The notes under the pieces were generated by a model, which saw nothing but the letters and a program-made list of their open reading frames with translations, did not search any database and was not told where the DNA came from. This document shows, piece after piece, positions 16,914 to 25,450 of a stretch of 64,000 nucleotides of DNA; the first letter of the stretch is position 1, and every line of letters starts with the position of its first letter. The DNA comes from Nitrospira_D sp019636945 (GTDB lineage: Bacteria; Nitrospirota; Nitrospiria; Nitrospirales; Nitrospiraceae), in contig NZ_JBLFBO010000012.1 in NCBI RefSeq assembly GCF_047338595.1, forward strand, positions 1 to 64,000, written 5' to 3'. Both the position numbers and the translations under genes were made by a program.

Positions 16914-17235
16914 ATTTCACTCTCCTGAGTTCAGCATACCGCATTCTTGCCAACTCGATGTCGCGCTCGCTCGTGGCTCGTGTTCTCTTCTGAAACGCAT
17001 GCAGCACGTAGACGGCTTCAGCGAATCGGGCTATGTAGAGCACGCGATAGGTACCAGCGTCACCCCACAACCGTAGTTCTTCGACACCCTTCCCAACCGA
17101 CGGCATCGATTTGAAATTGGTCGGTTGCTTGCCGTGCTGCACTCGCTCCAGTTGGTACCCTGCATCATGCCGAGCGTCCTCCGGAAACTGTCGGAGGCAC
17201 TCCAACGAGTTTCCGAGGAAGCGCAGCGGGTTCAC
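16906..17235 (-). CDS. HigB/Gp49-like RelE-superfamily toxin
   Basis: The 109-residue protein has the phage-derived Gp49-like/HigB pattern: an N-terminal helix (SLECLRQFPEDARHDAGYQLERVQHG), the central strand region with GVEELRLWGDAGTYRVLYIARF, and AVYVLHAFQKRT, the hallmark 'vYvLHaFqKKt' of the family. Such toxins are ribosome-dependent mRNA interferases. The start is GTG at 17235, with a TATAAT box only six bases upstream. Translation would therefore start at or within a base or two of the transcript's 5' end. No Shine-Dalgarno site is visible, consistent with leaderless expression. Confidence 0.88.
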   Translation of the reverse strand: MNPLRFLGNSLECLRQFPEDARHDAGYQLERVQHGKQPTNFKSMPSVGKGVEELRLWGDAGTYRVLYIARFAEAVYVLHAFQKRTRATSERDIELARMRYAELRRVKYD

Positions 17236-17241
17236 GGCTCA

Positions 17242-17270
17242 ATTATACCAATCTGGATATACGACGACAA
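17242..17270 (-). promoter_or_regulatory. Sigma-70-type promoter of the higBA module, predicted leaderless
   Basis: On the minus strand TTGTCG (17270-17265) is followed after exactly 17 bases by TATAAT (17247-17242). The expected transcription start, about seven bases further, coincides with the GTG start codon of the toxin at 17235. Confidence 0.6.
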
Positions 17271-17404
17271 GCCTAGGAGGATGTGGTCACGGGGGCTCAA
17301 GGGCATCGAGTTAGGTATCATGCGGCAAGCACTGTCCCCTGGATTGTAAAGGTGAGAGAGGGGCCAATAGAGGCTATCAACGATGGGTTGAGCGCCTCGC
17401 CTCC

Positions 17405-17760
17405 ACCAAACAGAGCTCGCTCGGCCCGGAGCCCTTACGATGGTTCCGGGCGACGGGATGAAACACCTCAAGTGGTTTCTCTGATCCAACTTCGTGCGTA
17501 CCGCGCGCTCTTCATCCCTTTATCCTAATGGACGCGGGCAGATAAACACCTCCAGTAGTTTCACTTCTTTTTCAAACCTCGCTTGCGCGTACCGGTGCCT
17601 CTCTTATCTATAGCTTTATGGTGATCAACGGCGCCGGATAAACCCCTGCAGTGATTCCCTACTACTTTCTAGACCAAGCTCCCTCGACCCGGATCCATTC
17701 GATGGCTCTGGGCGACAGGGAAAAACGCCTCCAGTGATTCCGTCCTAGCCGCGCACCTCC
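17405..17760. repeat. Four degenerate ~90-bp repeats in a non-coding stretch
   Basis: The 633 bases between the toxin gene and the SBBP pseudogene hold no convincing gene. From about 17405 to 17760, four units share a core like GATAAACNCCTCCAGTGATT (near 17460, 17543, 17637 and 17729), spaced about 85-95 bases. The first and fourth units resemble each other over their whole length (CTCGNCCCGGA...CGATGGNTC.GGGCGAC), as do the second and third (TGCGCGTACCG...). They are too diverged and too irregular for a CRISPR array. Their nature is unknown. Confidence 0.5.
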
Positions 17761-17817
17761 TTATTCTATTGCAGTACGCTCTGGAGATATGAGGTTCAGA
17801 AGTCAGGGGCTTTGATG

Positions 17818-17844
17818 GCAGGGCTGCCTCGGCGGCAGCCCTGC
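17818..17844 (-). terminator. 11-bp stem hairpin downstream of SBBP pseudogene
   Basis: GCAGGGCTGCC (17818-17828) and GGCAGCCCTGC (17834-17844) form a perfect 11-bp stem with a 5-base loop. It lies 25 bases beyond the presumed stop codon of the leftward SBBP gene. No U-run follows, so termination strength is uncertain. Confidence 0.45.
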
Positions 17845-17868
17845 TGATGCACGGACTGCGCACATCGC

Positions 17869-20727
17869 CTACGGAACGGTCGAGTCGTAGAGCTGGCCGT
17901 CGTCGATCGCGGTCGGTGCGCACCGAGGCGGCACGGGCCTGAATCACCGCATCAGGGCTCGTGTGGCCGTCGCCCGTGCTCGTGACCGGTTCGTCCTGAG
18001 TCACGCCGGTCACGGTGATCGTCACCGAATCTCCCTCCGGATCGGTCACCCCCATGATGGCGATGATGGTGATCGGAACCAACGATCGTTGAGTCGTAGA
18101 GTTGGCCGTCGTCGATCGCGGTCGTCCCCTTGTGCAGGCTATGGGGCACGCCGACCGTGACGGCGCCACTACAGGAACTGCCCTGGCCGTCATCGGCGGT
18201 AAACGCAATGTGATAGACGCGGCCGTTGCCGTGTCCAGCTCGTTCGGCGCGCACCGAGGCGGCCCCAGTTTGAATCACCGCATCAGGGCTGGTGTGGCCG
18301 TCGCCCGTGCCGTTGACCGGCTCGTCCTGAGTCACGCCGGTCACGGTGATCGTCACCGACTTCCCATCCGGATCGGTCACGCCGATGATCGCGATCGGGA
18401 CCAACTGATGGTTGGGCGCCCAGAGCACGGCGGGATTGGCTTGGGCCGCGCCACAGACGGGAGGCTGGTTGGTCCCCGAGGCACTGAGTTTGGTCACGAA
18501 CGCATCCCCGTCCCCCCCCCGGGAGCGGGCTGACTCGCCTGGAGGGTGGGAAAGTCTCCGGAGAAAGTCGTGCCGGTCACATAGGCCTGGCCGCTCCCAT
18601 CCACCGCGATACCAAACCCCCGATCTTCATGACTGCCGCCCAGGTAAGTGGAGGAGGCCAGGGCGCCCAAAGCCGTGAATTTGGTCATGAACGCATTCTT
18701 GAAGCCTCTGAGCGCGGGCTGGCTCGCCTGGAGGGTGGGAAAGTCAAAAGAGGTAGTAATGCCGGTCACATAGGCCTGGCCGCTTCCGTCCACCGCGATC
18801 CCATACCCTTCGTCGCCACCACTGCCGCCCAGGTAGGTGGAGTAGGCCAGGGCGCCCAGGGCCGTGAATTTGGTTACGAAGGCATCGCCGATTTCGAAGT
18901 GGCCTACTCCTCCGAAAGCGGGCTGGAACGCCTGGAGCGTGGGAAAGTCCAGGGAGAGAGTGATGCCGGTCACATAGGCCTGGCCGCTCCCGTCCACCGC
19001 GATCCCACCCCCCCATCGACATTACTGCCGCCCAGGTAGGTGGAGTAGGCTAGAGCGCCCGCGGCCGTGAATTTGGTCACGAACGCATCGCCGTTCCCCC
19101 CCCCGGGATCGGGCTGACTCGCCTGGAGGGTGGGAAAGTCCCCGGAGTCAGTGATGCCGGTCACATAGGCCTGGCCGCTCCCGTCCACCGCGATCCCAAC
19201 TGTGAAAACAAACGCTTCCTCGTTGGCACTGCCGCCCAGGTAGGTGGAGTAGGCCAGGGCGCCCGCGGCCGTGAATTTGGTCACGAACATATCCCCGCGG
19301 CCTCCTCCAAAATCGGGCTGGCTCGCCTGGAGGGTGGGAAAGTCAAAAGAGGTAGTAATGCCGGTCACATAGGCCTGGCCGCTTCCGTCCACCGCGATCC
19401 CATACCCTTCGTCGCCATCACTGCCGCCCAGGTAGGTGGAGTAGGCCAGGGCGCCCGTGGCCGTGAATTTGGTCACGAATGCATCGGGGGCCTCTGCCCC
19501 TCCAAGAGCGGGCTGACTCGCCTGGAGGGTGGGAAAGTCCCTGGATTGAGTGACACCGGTCACATAGGCCTGGCCGCTCCCATCCACCGCGATACCAAAC
19601 CCCCGATCTTCATGACTGCCGCCCAGGTAGGTGGAGTAGAGCAGGACGCCCGTGGCCGTGAATTTGGTCACGAATGCATCGGGGGCCTCTGCCCCTCCAA
19701 GAGCGGGCTGACTCGCCTGGAGGGTGGGAAAGTCCCTGGATTGAGTGACACCGGTCACATAGGCCTGGCCGCTCCCGTCCACTGCGATCCCAGCCCCCCC
19801 ATCGTTATCACTGCCGCCCAGGTAGGTGGAGTAGAGCACGACCGGATCGATGACGAGGGGTTTGGTGCGATCATAGGCCGCGAGCTGGATGCCGATGTGG
19901 GGAAGGGCCGAGTAACGAGTGCTGAGGACTGAGGGGTTGGACGAGGACCGCAAGTGGGCGGCCTTCTGCTCGACGAGGTAGTGCCCGGCGACGAGCGTCT
20001 TGTGCCCATCCGGATCGAGTTGATAGACGAGCGGCTTCTGGACCCGCACCTCGCCCACTGCGGTCGCGAGGAGGAGATCCCCGCTGTCCGCCACCTGGAT
20101 GTCGGAGGCCCCTTCGAAGGCCAGTTTGATCTGATCCGGATCGGCCCCCGGCGCCACGATGAAGTCGTACTCCACGGTGCCCTGGTTCCCGTAATAGGCG
20201 AGATCGATGCCGGGATAGACCTCCTGGTACTGGACCTTCGCATAGGTGGGAATGTTGGTCCGCCACTTGGCCGGGTCATTGCCGATGAAGTAGTTGACGA
20301 TCCCCGGCAGGGGTTCCGTGCCGTCCAGGGCCGGCGTGGGATTCGCGCCGTCCAATGTCATCCGCACAACCGCCTGCCTGCTCGTCGGCGGCTCCGGCCT
20401 GGCGGTGGGCTTCCCGCGCTTCCGCTGAGCCGGTCCCCTGGTCGGTTCCCGCTGTTGCAGCACCAGGACCGATTCGGATGGGGTGAGAAAGAGGCGGTAG
20501 CCGGGGCCTCGCGCCAGGAACCGGACCTGTTCCTCCCACTGGCCCTGATTGGCTTCGAATTGAAGCGGCAGCTTTCCATAGCCCGCCTGCACAGTGGCGA
20601 TGGATGGTGGGGAAGTGGCCGTCCCTTCCATCGTGTCAGCCCACAGCGGGGCGACTGGGATGACGTTCACGACAATGGTGAACATGCAGCGGCTCACCCA
20701 TGGCATCACGAGTTTCATCGTCTTCAT
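17869..20727 (-). pseudogene. SBBP beta-propeller repeat surface/secreted protein, frameshifted at poly-C tracts
   Basis: The intact N-terminal frame (18970-20727, 585 residues) begins with a signal peptide (MKTMKLVMPWVSRCMFTIVV...LWADT). A conserved N-terminal domain covers about residues 45-305 (FEANQGQWEEQVRFLARGPGYRLFLTP, GTVEYDFIVAPGADPDQIKLAFEG). SBBP repeats follow, each about 55-60 residues with YSTYLGGS, GIAVDGSGQAYVTG and DFPTLQASQP. Seven repeats can be counted if two one-base shifts are corrected, next to C7 at 19008-19014 and C9 at 18512-18520. A C-terminal domain (VPIAIIGVTDPDGKSVTITVTGVTQDEPV) follows, and a second copy of it carries an internal deletion. The frame ends in AIDDGQLYDSTVP. 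It could be a decayed gene, a phase-variable one, or an intact gene with homopolymer assembly errors. Confidence 0.8.
18500..19835 (-). repeat. Tandem SBBP-encoding DNA repeats (about 165-190 bp each)
   Basis: Seven tandem units share long nearly identical segments such as GGTCACATAGGCCTGGCCGC and CTGCCGCCCAGGTAGGTGGA. The unit boundaries at DNA level match the protein repeats. The high nucleotide identity between units makes unequal crossing-over likely. Confidence 0.85.
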
Positions 20728-21121
20728 GGCCTGCGTTCTCCTTGATGGACCAACACCATAATTTCTTCTCCCAACCTCGGGTCTATCGCGATTGTCCCCT
20801 CATGCTGACGAGGGGACAATTGCAATGGAGAGGCCAGCACTTCCACGCCACCGATCGCTGATAAGATGGCCTACTGGAAGAGGTTCAGGGTTGGAGTGGC
20901 CGCGCTGGTGTAGCCCTCTGCAACAACATCGAGGGACCGGGTGTTGCGCTTTTCCCCTCCACATCTGAACGTCTCCGCTATAGTCCCGTAGATACCTATG
21001 CCAGCGAGCGCGAGTCCTCGGATGGTCGTGCCCTACGGCATGCCGACAGAATCCGAGAGAGGTTAGGCTGAGAGCTTGGTATCGCGAGTGGCAGAGGCAT
21101 GAAACCGAAGGGCATGCATTG
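20728..21121. other. Non-coding stretch upstream of SBBP gene
   Basis: No gene with a convincing start and family resemblance was found in these 394 bases. It should contain the promoter of the leftward SBBP gene, but no clear -35/-10 pair stood out. Its right part merges into the decayed GIY-YIG gene, whose N-terminal half is no longer readable. Confidence 0.4.
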
Positions 21122-21322
21122 GCGCACAATGCTGGCCGCGGTTCAGCATACACATCGAAGCGTCGGCCTGTCCGATTGATGTAGATGGAGCACTTCAAGA
21201 CGGAAGCCGAGGCGGTCAAGCGAGAGCGTCAGTTGAAACGATGGAATGCAGCGAAAAAGCGAAGCCTGATTAGTGGTGATATTCAGACGCTCAAGCGCCT
21301 GAGTAAACGCTATCGGGCCTGA
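21122..21322 (+). pseudogene. GIY-YIG nuclease remnant (C-terminal part, in-frame TAG)
   Basis: One frame reads AHNAGRGSAYTSKRRPVRLM, a TAG stop at 21182-21184, then MEHFKTEAEAVKRERQLKRW and NAAKKRSLISGDIQTLKRLS before TGA. This is the second half of small GIY-YIG nucleases of the YhbQ/UvrC-N-like type ('EHN.G.gsaYT..rrPv.Lv..E.f.t...A..rE.qlK.W...kK.aLi.gd...L'). The GIY and YIG strands themselves are missing or too decayed to read. With an internal amber codon and no N-terminal half it is a pseudogene. Confidence 0.7.
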
Positions 21323-21355
21323 TGAGAGTAGAGAAATTCACCAATGGTTTTGCCC

Positions 21356-23140
21356 CTACAGCACATCGCTCCAGGGGGGACTGATTGCGAAGGCGGCGTT
21401 GATCAGGCCGACGTGGGAGTAGGCTTGGGGGAAGTTCCCGAGCTGGGTTCGGGTCTCCGGCACAAAGTGCTCGGCAACGAGTCCGACGCTGTTGGCCCCG
21501 GCGAGGCACTGATTCATGATGTGCTTGGCTTCCGGCAAGCGACCGAGTTTCGCCAAGGCTTGAACGACCCAGAACGAGCAAATCACAAAACTCGCCTGAG
21601 GTTTGCCGAAGTCATCTTGCCGCAGGTACCGATAGAAAAACCCGGTCTCTTTTCCTCCCTGCCGAAGGGCGAGGGCCTGCTTGATCTGAGAGACTGTGGT
21701 GTCGCAGACCTCTCGATCAGGAAATCCGACAATCGCCAATTGCGCTAAGGAGGCATCGTAACTGTCGTCTTTGGGGCCGTTCCGTAACGCCTTGTCCTTC
21801 ATCGCTCGAAGCAGGGCGTTGGCTGCTCTGGTCCGTGCCGCGTCGAGATTAATCGTTAACTCGCGGAGAAATCCGGCCTGCTGGATGCGGTAAGCACGAT
21901 CGAGGCCGGCCCAGCACATGAGGTTCGTGAAGGAATGTTCCTGCCAGCCGTTCCGAATCTCCCAGAGTCCGGCATCCGGTTCGGAGATGCTCCGTTCGCA
22001 CAGGCGGATCAAGTTCGCGACCAGCGCTTCGTGATCCCTCGTGCGAAGGTCATAAAAGCGGTTGTCGAAAAAGATCGGCGCCAGCGTCAGAAGCATCTCA
22101 CCGTAGACGTCGTTTTGCACATGCTCGGCCGCCTGATTATGGCTGCGTACCGGTCCGCTTCCCAGAAAGCCCTGCCAGTTGGAATGCTCGGTTTCCGGGA
22201 GGGGGAGATCTTGGCTGAGCGTGTAGACCGGTGCGAGCCGATCATGTGATTGTTCACGGGCATAACAGACGTTCAGCAAAAACTTCAGGAACCCTTCCAT
22301 TTCCTCAAAATGCCCCAAGTTATAGAAGGCCGAGAGTGAAAAATGCGCGTCGCGCAGCCAACAGTACCGATAGTCCCAGTTCCGCGGGCCGCCTGGTTCT
22401 TCAGGGAGGCTGGTGGTCAGGGCCGCAAGGATCGCGCCGGTGTCTTCATAGCAGTGGAGTTTGAGCGCGAGGGCCGAGCGGATGACTTCCTCCTGATAGA
22501 GGACTGGAATCGAGCAATGTTTGACCCAAATCCGCCAATATTTAATAGTCTGGTCCAGAAATTCGTGGCTGACTTTAACAAGGTCGTCCTCGATTCCGAT
22601 TCCCCAAGTCAGCGCGAAGTACATTTTTGACGTCAGTGCGACCGGCGTTTCTTGGCAGAGATAGGTGAGCGGCATGTCGGTCAGGAGCCGCAAGTATTCA
22701 CCGCGTATGTCGTACCGGAAGTGACTATTGCCGCGAACGAATCGCACGGGTGTCTTGTCCCATCCGGAGACCGGCTTGCAACAGACACGAATGGAGGGGG
22801 TGCCGCTGAGCGGCTCAACGATTCGGAAGAGGGCGGTCGGCCGATAGACACGGCCGTATTGTAGAAAACGAGGACAAAAGTCGGTGATTTGGTACGCGTC
22901 TCCGTTCGGGAGGGAGATGGTCGTGACCAAGATATTGGTGTTCGGGAGATAGTGTTGCTTGGAGGTCGTTTCCGATAGAGGAACAGACGGGTGGATCGAA
23001 AAATGGCCCCCTTCTTGGTCCAGGATCTTCCCAAAAACAGGGGGGCTATCGGGCCTCGGTAGGCAGAGCCAGTCGATCGATCCGTGGGTACTGATCAGCG
23101 CGGAAATCTGGCAATTACCGATGAGGCCGAACTGGTACAC
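21356..23140 (-). CDS. Glycoside hydrolase family 15 protein (glucoamylase/trehalase-like)
   Basis: The 594-residue protein begins YQFGLIGNCQISALISTHGSIDWLCLPRPDSPPVFGKIL, the trehalase-like N-terminal domain. The GH15 (alpha/alpha)6 barrel follows from about residue 225. Conserved elements include NWDYRYCWLRDAHFSLSAFYNLG, the acidic motif GLWEIRNGWQEHSFTNLMCWAGLDRA (general acid region) and the C-terminal general base region LVAEHFVPETRTQLGNFPQAYSHVGLINAA. GH15 proteins of this architecture hydrolyse trehalose or short alpha-glucans. No signal peptide is seen, so it acts in the cytoplasm. It is divergent from the trehalose-phosphate synthase gene (48 bases apart), which favours a role in trehalose turnover. 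Confidence 0.88.
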   Translation of the reverse strand: MYQFGLIGNCQISALISTHGSIDWLCLPRPDSPPVFGKILDQEGGHFSIHPSVPLSETTSKQHYLPNTNILVTTISLPNGDAYQITDFCPRFLQYGRVYRPTALFRIVEPLSGTPSIRVCCKPVSGWDKTPVRFVRGNSHFRYDIRGEYLRLLTDMPLTYLCQETPVALTSKMYFALTWGIGIEDDLVKVSHEFLDQTIKYWRIWVKHCSIPVLYQEEVIRSALALKLHCYEDTGAILAALTTSLPEEPGGPRNWDYRYCWLRDAHFSLSAFYNLGHFEEMEGFLKFLLNVCYAREQSHDRLAPVYTLSQDLPLPETEHSNWQGFLGSGPVRSHNQAAEHVQNDVYGEMLLTLAPIFFDNRFYDLRTRDHEALVANLIRLCERSISEPDAGLWEIRNGWQEHSFTNLMCWAGLDRAYRIQQAGFLRELTINLDAARTRAANALLRAMKDKALRNGPKDDSYDASLAQLAIVGFPDREVCDTTVSQIKQALALRQGGKETGFFYRYLRQDDFGKPQASFVICSFWVVQALAKLGRLPEAKHIMNQCLAGANSVGLVAEHFVPETRTQLGNFPQAYSHVGLINAAFAISPPWSDVL

Positions 23141-23188
23141 AACATGACCATATTTGATTTCTAGGTGAAAGTAAACTAACTTGTTTCC

Positions 23189-25429
23189 ATGAGGCTCTTC
23201 GCGCTTTCACTGAGGTTTGTTCTCCCTTTGGTGATCGTGTTGGCCGTGATCGCCTATGGGGTGGTCCCGGTCGTGGACTCGCTTGAACTCAAATGGTTTA
23301 TACGCGACCTCGATATGCGGTCCAAGCTGATGGTCAATACCATGGAGGGACCGCTGGCCGATCTGCTGATCTCCAATTCAAAGGGTAAGATCTCCGCTTA
23401 TTTTACCCGCATCATTCAGGACGAGCGATTATACGCTCTGGGATTTTGTGACCTCGGAGATCGTCTTCTCTATCAGACCCAGGCATTTCCACAGGACGTT
23501 ACTTGTCAGGAGACGCTGAGTCTTGCAGCAAATTTTTCCCTTGTACGGTCCTTCAGCAGCGGGCCGATGCATATCACATCGGCCTCCATCGAATCGAACG
23601 GACGTCGGCTCGGGCGGCTCCTCTTGCTCCACGATATGCGGTTCATCCAACAGCGGAGCAGTGATACGAAACTCTACGTCTTTTATTTATTTGCGGCCCT
23701 CACGGCAATCATCTCACTGGTGACATTGCTCGTCGCCCACTTCAGCTGGAAGGAGTGGGTGGCCGGGGTGCGTGCAATGGTCAAGGGGGAGCGGCTCTTG
23801 ACTCCACTGACGCAGGAGCAACATGCGCCGGAACTTCAGCCGCTGGCGAAAGACTTACGCTCGTTGGTGGAGGCGCTCGAGACCGATCGTCGGATGCGGG
23901 ATGAGAGCCAGATTTCATGGACGCCGGCCAGCCTCAAGTCGATTCTTCATGAGCAACTTGCCGGCGATCAGGTACTGATTGTCTCTAATCGACAGCCCTA
24001 CGCTCATTTCTGGCAAGGGCAAAGCATTGCAGTGCAGGTGCCGGCGAGTGGGTTGGTGTCGGCCCTCGAGCCGGTGATGCGTGCCTGCTCCGGTATCTGG
24101 GTCGCACATGGGAACGGATCCGCAGACCGGGACGTCGTGGACGAGCGACACCGTGTCAGTGTGCCGCCTTCGAATCCCTCGTATCAGATTCGTCGTGTCT
24201 GGCTCACTGCAGAGGAAGAGGCTGGGTACTACTATGGATTTTCCAATGAGGGATTGTGGCCGCTCTGCCACATCGCTCATGTCCGGCCCACTTTCCGGTC
24301 GTCAGATTGGAAACATTACGTGGCCGTCAATGAACGGTTTGCCCAGGCCGTGTATGAGGAAGCGACAACCGATAATCCGGTCGTGCTTGTGCAGGACTAC
24401 CACTTTGCCCTCCTTCCGAAACTCATCCGAGACCGTTTACCGACTGCCACGATCATTATGTTTTGGCACATCCCCTGGCCGAACGCGGAAAGTTTCGGGA
24501 TTTGTCCCTGGCGCGAAGAAATCCTGGAGGGGCTCCTGGGGAGCAGCATTCTGGGGTTCCATACCAGGGTGCATTGCAATAATTTCATCGATAGTGTCGA
24601 TCGTATCCTTGAGGCTCGGATCGATCGGAACAGCTCCACGGTGTCGTATGGAGGGAAACTGACCGCGGTCAACCCCTATCCGATCTCCATTGAGTGGCCT
24701 TCGCAATGGATTCGTGATCAACGGCCTGTCCAGGAATGCCGGGCCAGGCTGAGAGAGGCGTACGGGATGCCGGAGGATCGCCTCATCGGCCTTGGGGTCG
24801 AACGGTTGGATTACACGAAGGGCATCCTCGAGCGGTTCATGGCGGTGGAACGCCTGATGGAACTCCAGCCGGAATGGATCGGGAAGTTTACCTTTGTCCA
24901 GATCGCCGCTCCGAGCAGATCCGTCATCGAACAGTACCATCATTTTACCAGCCAAGTCTCTGCGTTGGCCGAGCAGATCAATAAACGCTTTGGTCATAGC
25001 GGCTATGAGCCGATCTGCCTCCGCATTCAGCACCATGAACCGGCTCAAGTCTATGAGTGTTACCGTGGAGCAGATCTGTGTGTCGTGAGTAGTCTCCATG
25101 ATGGGATGAATCTCGTCGCGAAGGAGTTTGTCGGTGCCCGGGACGATGAGCAAGGGGTGCTGATTCTCAGTCAGTTCACTGGGGCCGCTCGGGAGCTGAC
25201 GGAAGCGCTGGTGATCAATCCCTATGACATCGATCAGTTTGCCGCGGCGCTCCATCTTGGCCTGACGATGCCGAAGGTGGAGCAACGGGCCAGGATGCAG
25301 AGCATGCGTGGACTGATCCAAGAGTTCAATGTCTATCGGTGGGCGGGCCGGATGCTCATCGATGCCGCTCGCATGCGGCAAAAAGAACGAGTCATGAAAC
25401 AGGTCCGACGACCGAGTTTATTGAGCTGA
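23189..25429 (+). CDS. otsA: Membrane-anchored trehalose-6-phosphate synthase (GT20) with sensor-like N-terminus
   Basis: The C-terminal two thirds (about residues 262-735) is a GT20 trehalose-6-phosphate synthase, which makes trehalose 6-phosphate from UDP-glucose and glucose 6-phosphate. Visible motifs are VIVSNRQPY, VWVAHG-like GIWVAHGNGSADR, VLVQDYHFALLPKLIR, FWHIPWPNAESFGICPWR, GVERLDYTKGILERF and SSLHDGMNLVAKEFVGAR. Ordinary OtsA is about 470 residues. Here an extra N-terminal ~255 residues carries a membrane helix (about 6-28), a ~135-residue extracytoplasmic region, a second helix (about 168-188) and a HAMP-like linker, which is the layout of a sensor kinase. The phosphatase gene follows by 21 bases. 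Direct signal control of activity is an inference. Confidence 0.92.
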   Translation: MRLFALSLRFVLPLVIVLAVIAYGVVPVVDSLELKWFIRDLDMRSKLMVNTMEGPLADLLISNSKGKISAYFTRIIQDERLYALGFCDLGDRLLYQTQAFPQDVTCQETLSLAANFSLVRSFSSGPMHITSASIESNGRRLGRLLLLHDMRFIQQRSSDTKLYVFYLFAALTAIISLVTLLVAHFSWKEWVAGVRAMVKGERLLTPLTQEQHAPELQPLAKDLRSLVEALETDRRMRDESQISWTPASLKSILHEQLAGDQVLIVSNRQPYAHFWQGQSIAVQVPASGLVSALEPVMRACSGIWVAHGNGSADRDVVDERHRVSVPPSNPSYQIRRVWLTAEEEAGYYYGFSNEGLWPLCHIAHVRPTFRSSDWKHYVAVNERFAQAVYEEATTDNPVVLVQDYHFALLPKLIRDRLPTATIIMFWHIPWPNAESFGICPWREEILEGLLGSSILGFHTRVHCNNFIDSVDRILEARIDRNSSTVSYGGKLTAVNPYPISIEWPSQWIRDQRPVQECRARLREAYGMPEDRLIGLGVERLDYTKGILERFMAVERLMELQPEWIGKFTFVQIAAPSRSVIEQYHHFTSQVSALAEQINKRFGHSGYEPICLRIQHHEPAQVYECYRGADLCVVSSLHDGMNLVAKEFVGARDDEQGVLILSQFTGAARELTEALVINPYDIDQFAAALHLGLTMPKVEQRARMQSMRGLIQEFNVYRWAGRMLIDAARMRQKERVMKQVRRPSLLS

Positions 25430-25450
25430 TCGAAAGGTATCACCGGTATC

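Noticed and set aside
17405..17760. CRISPR array
   Set aside because: The repeats are degenerate, about 90 bp, unequal in spacing and not separated by unique spacers; no cas genes are nearby.
17963..20745. Several plus-strand ORFs of 65-263 codons across the SBBP gene
   Set aside because: They are shadows of the repeated minus-strand gene; they repeat with the SBBP units and match no family.
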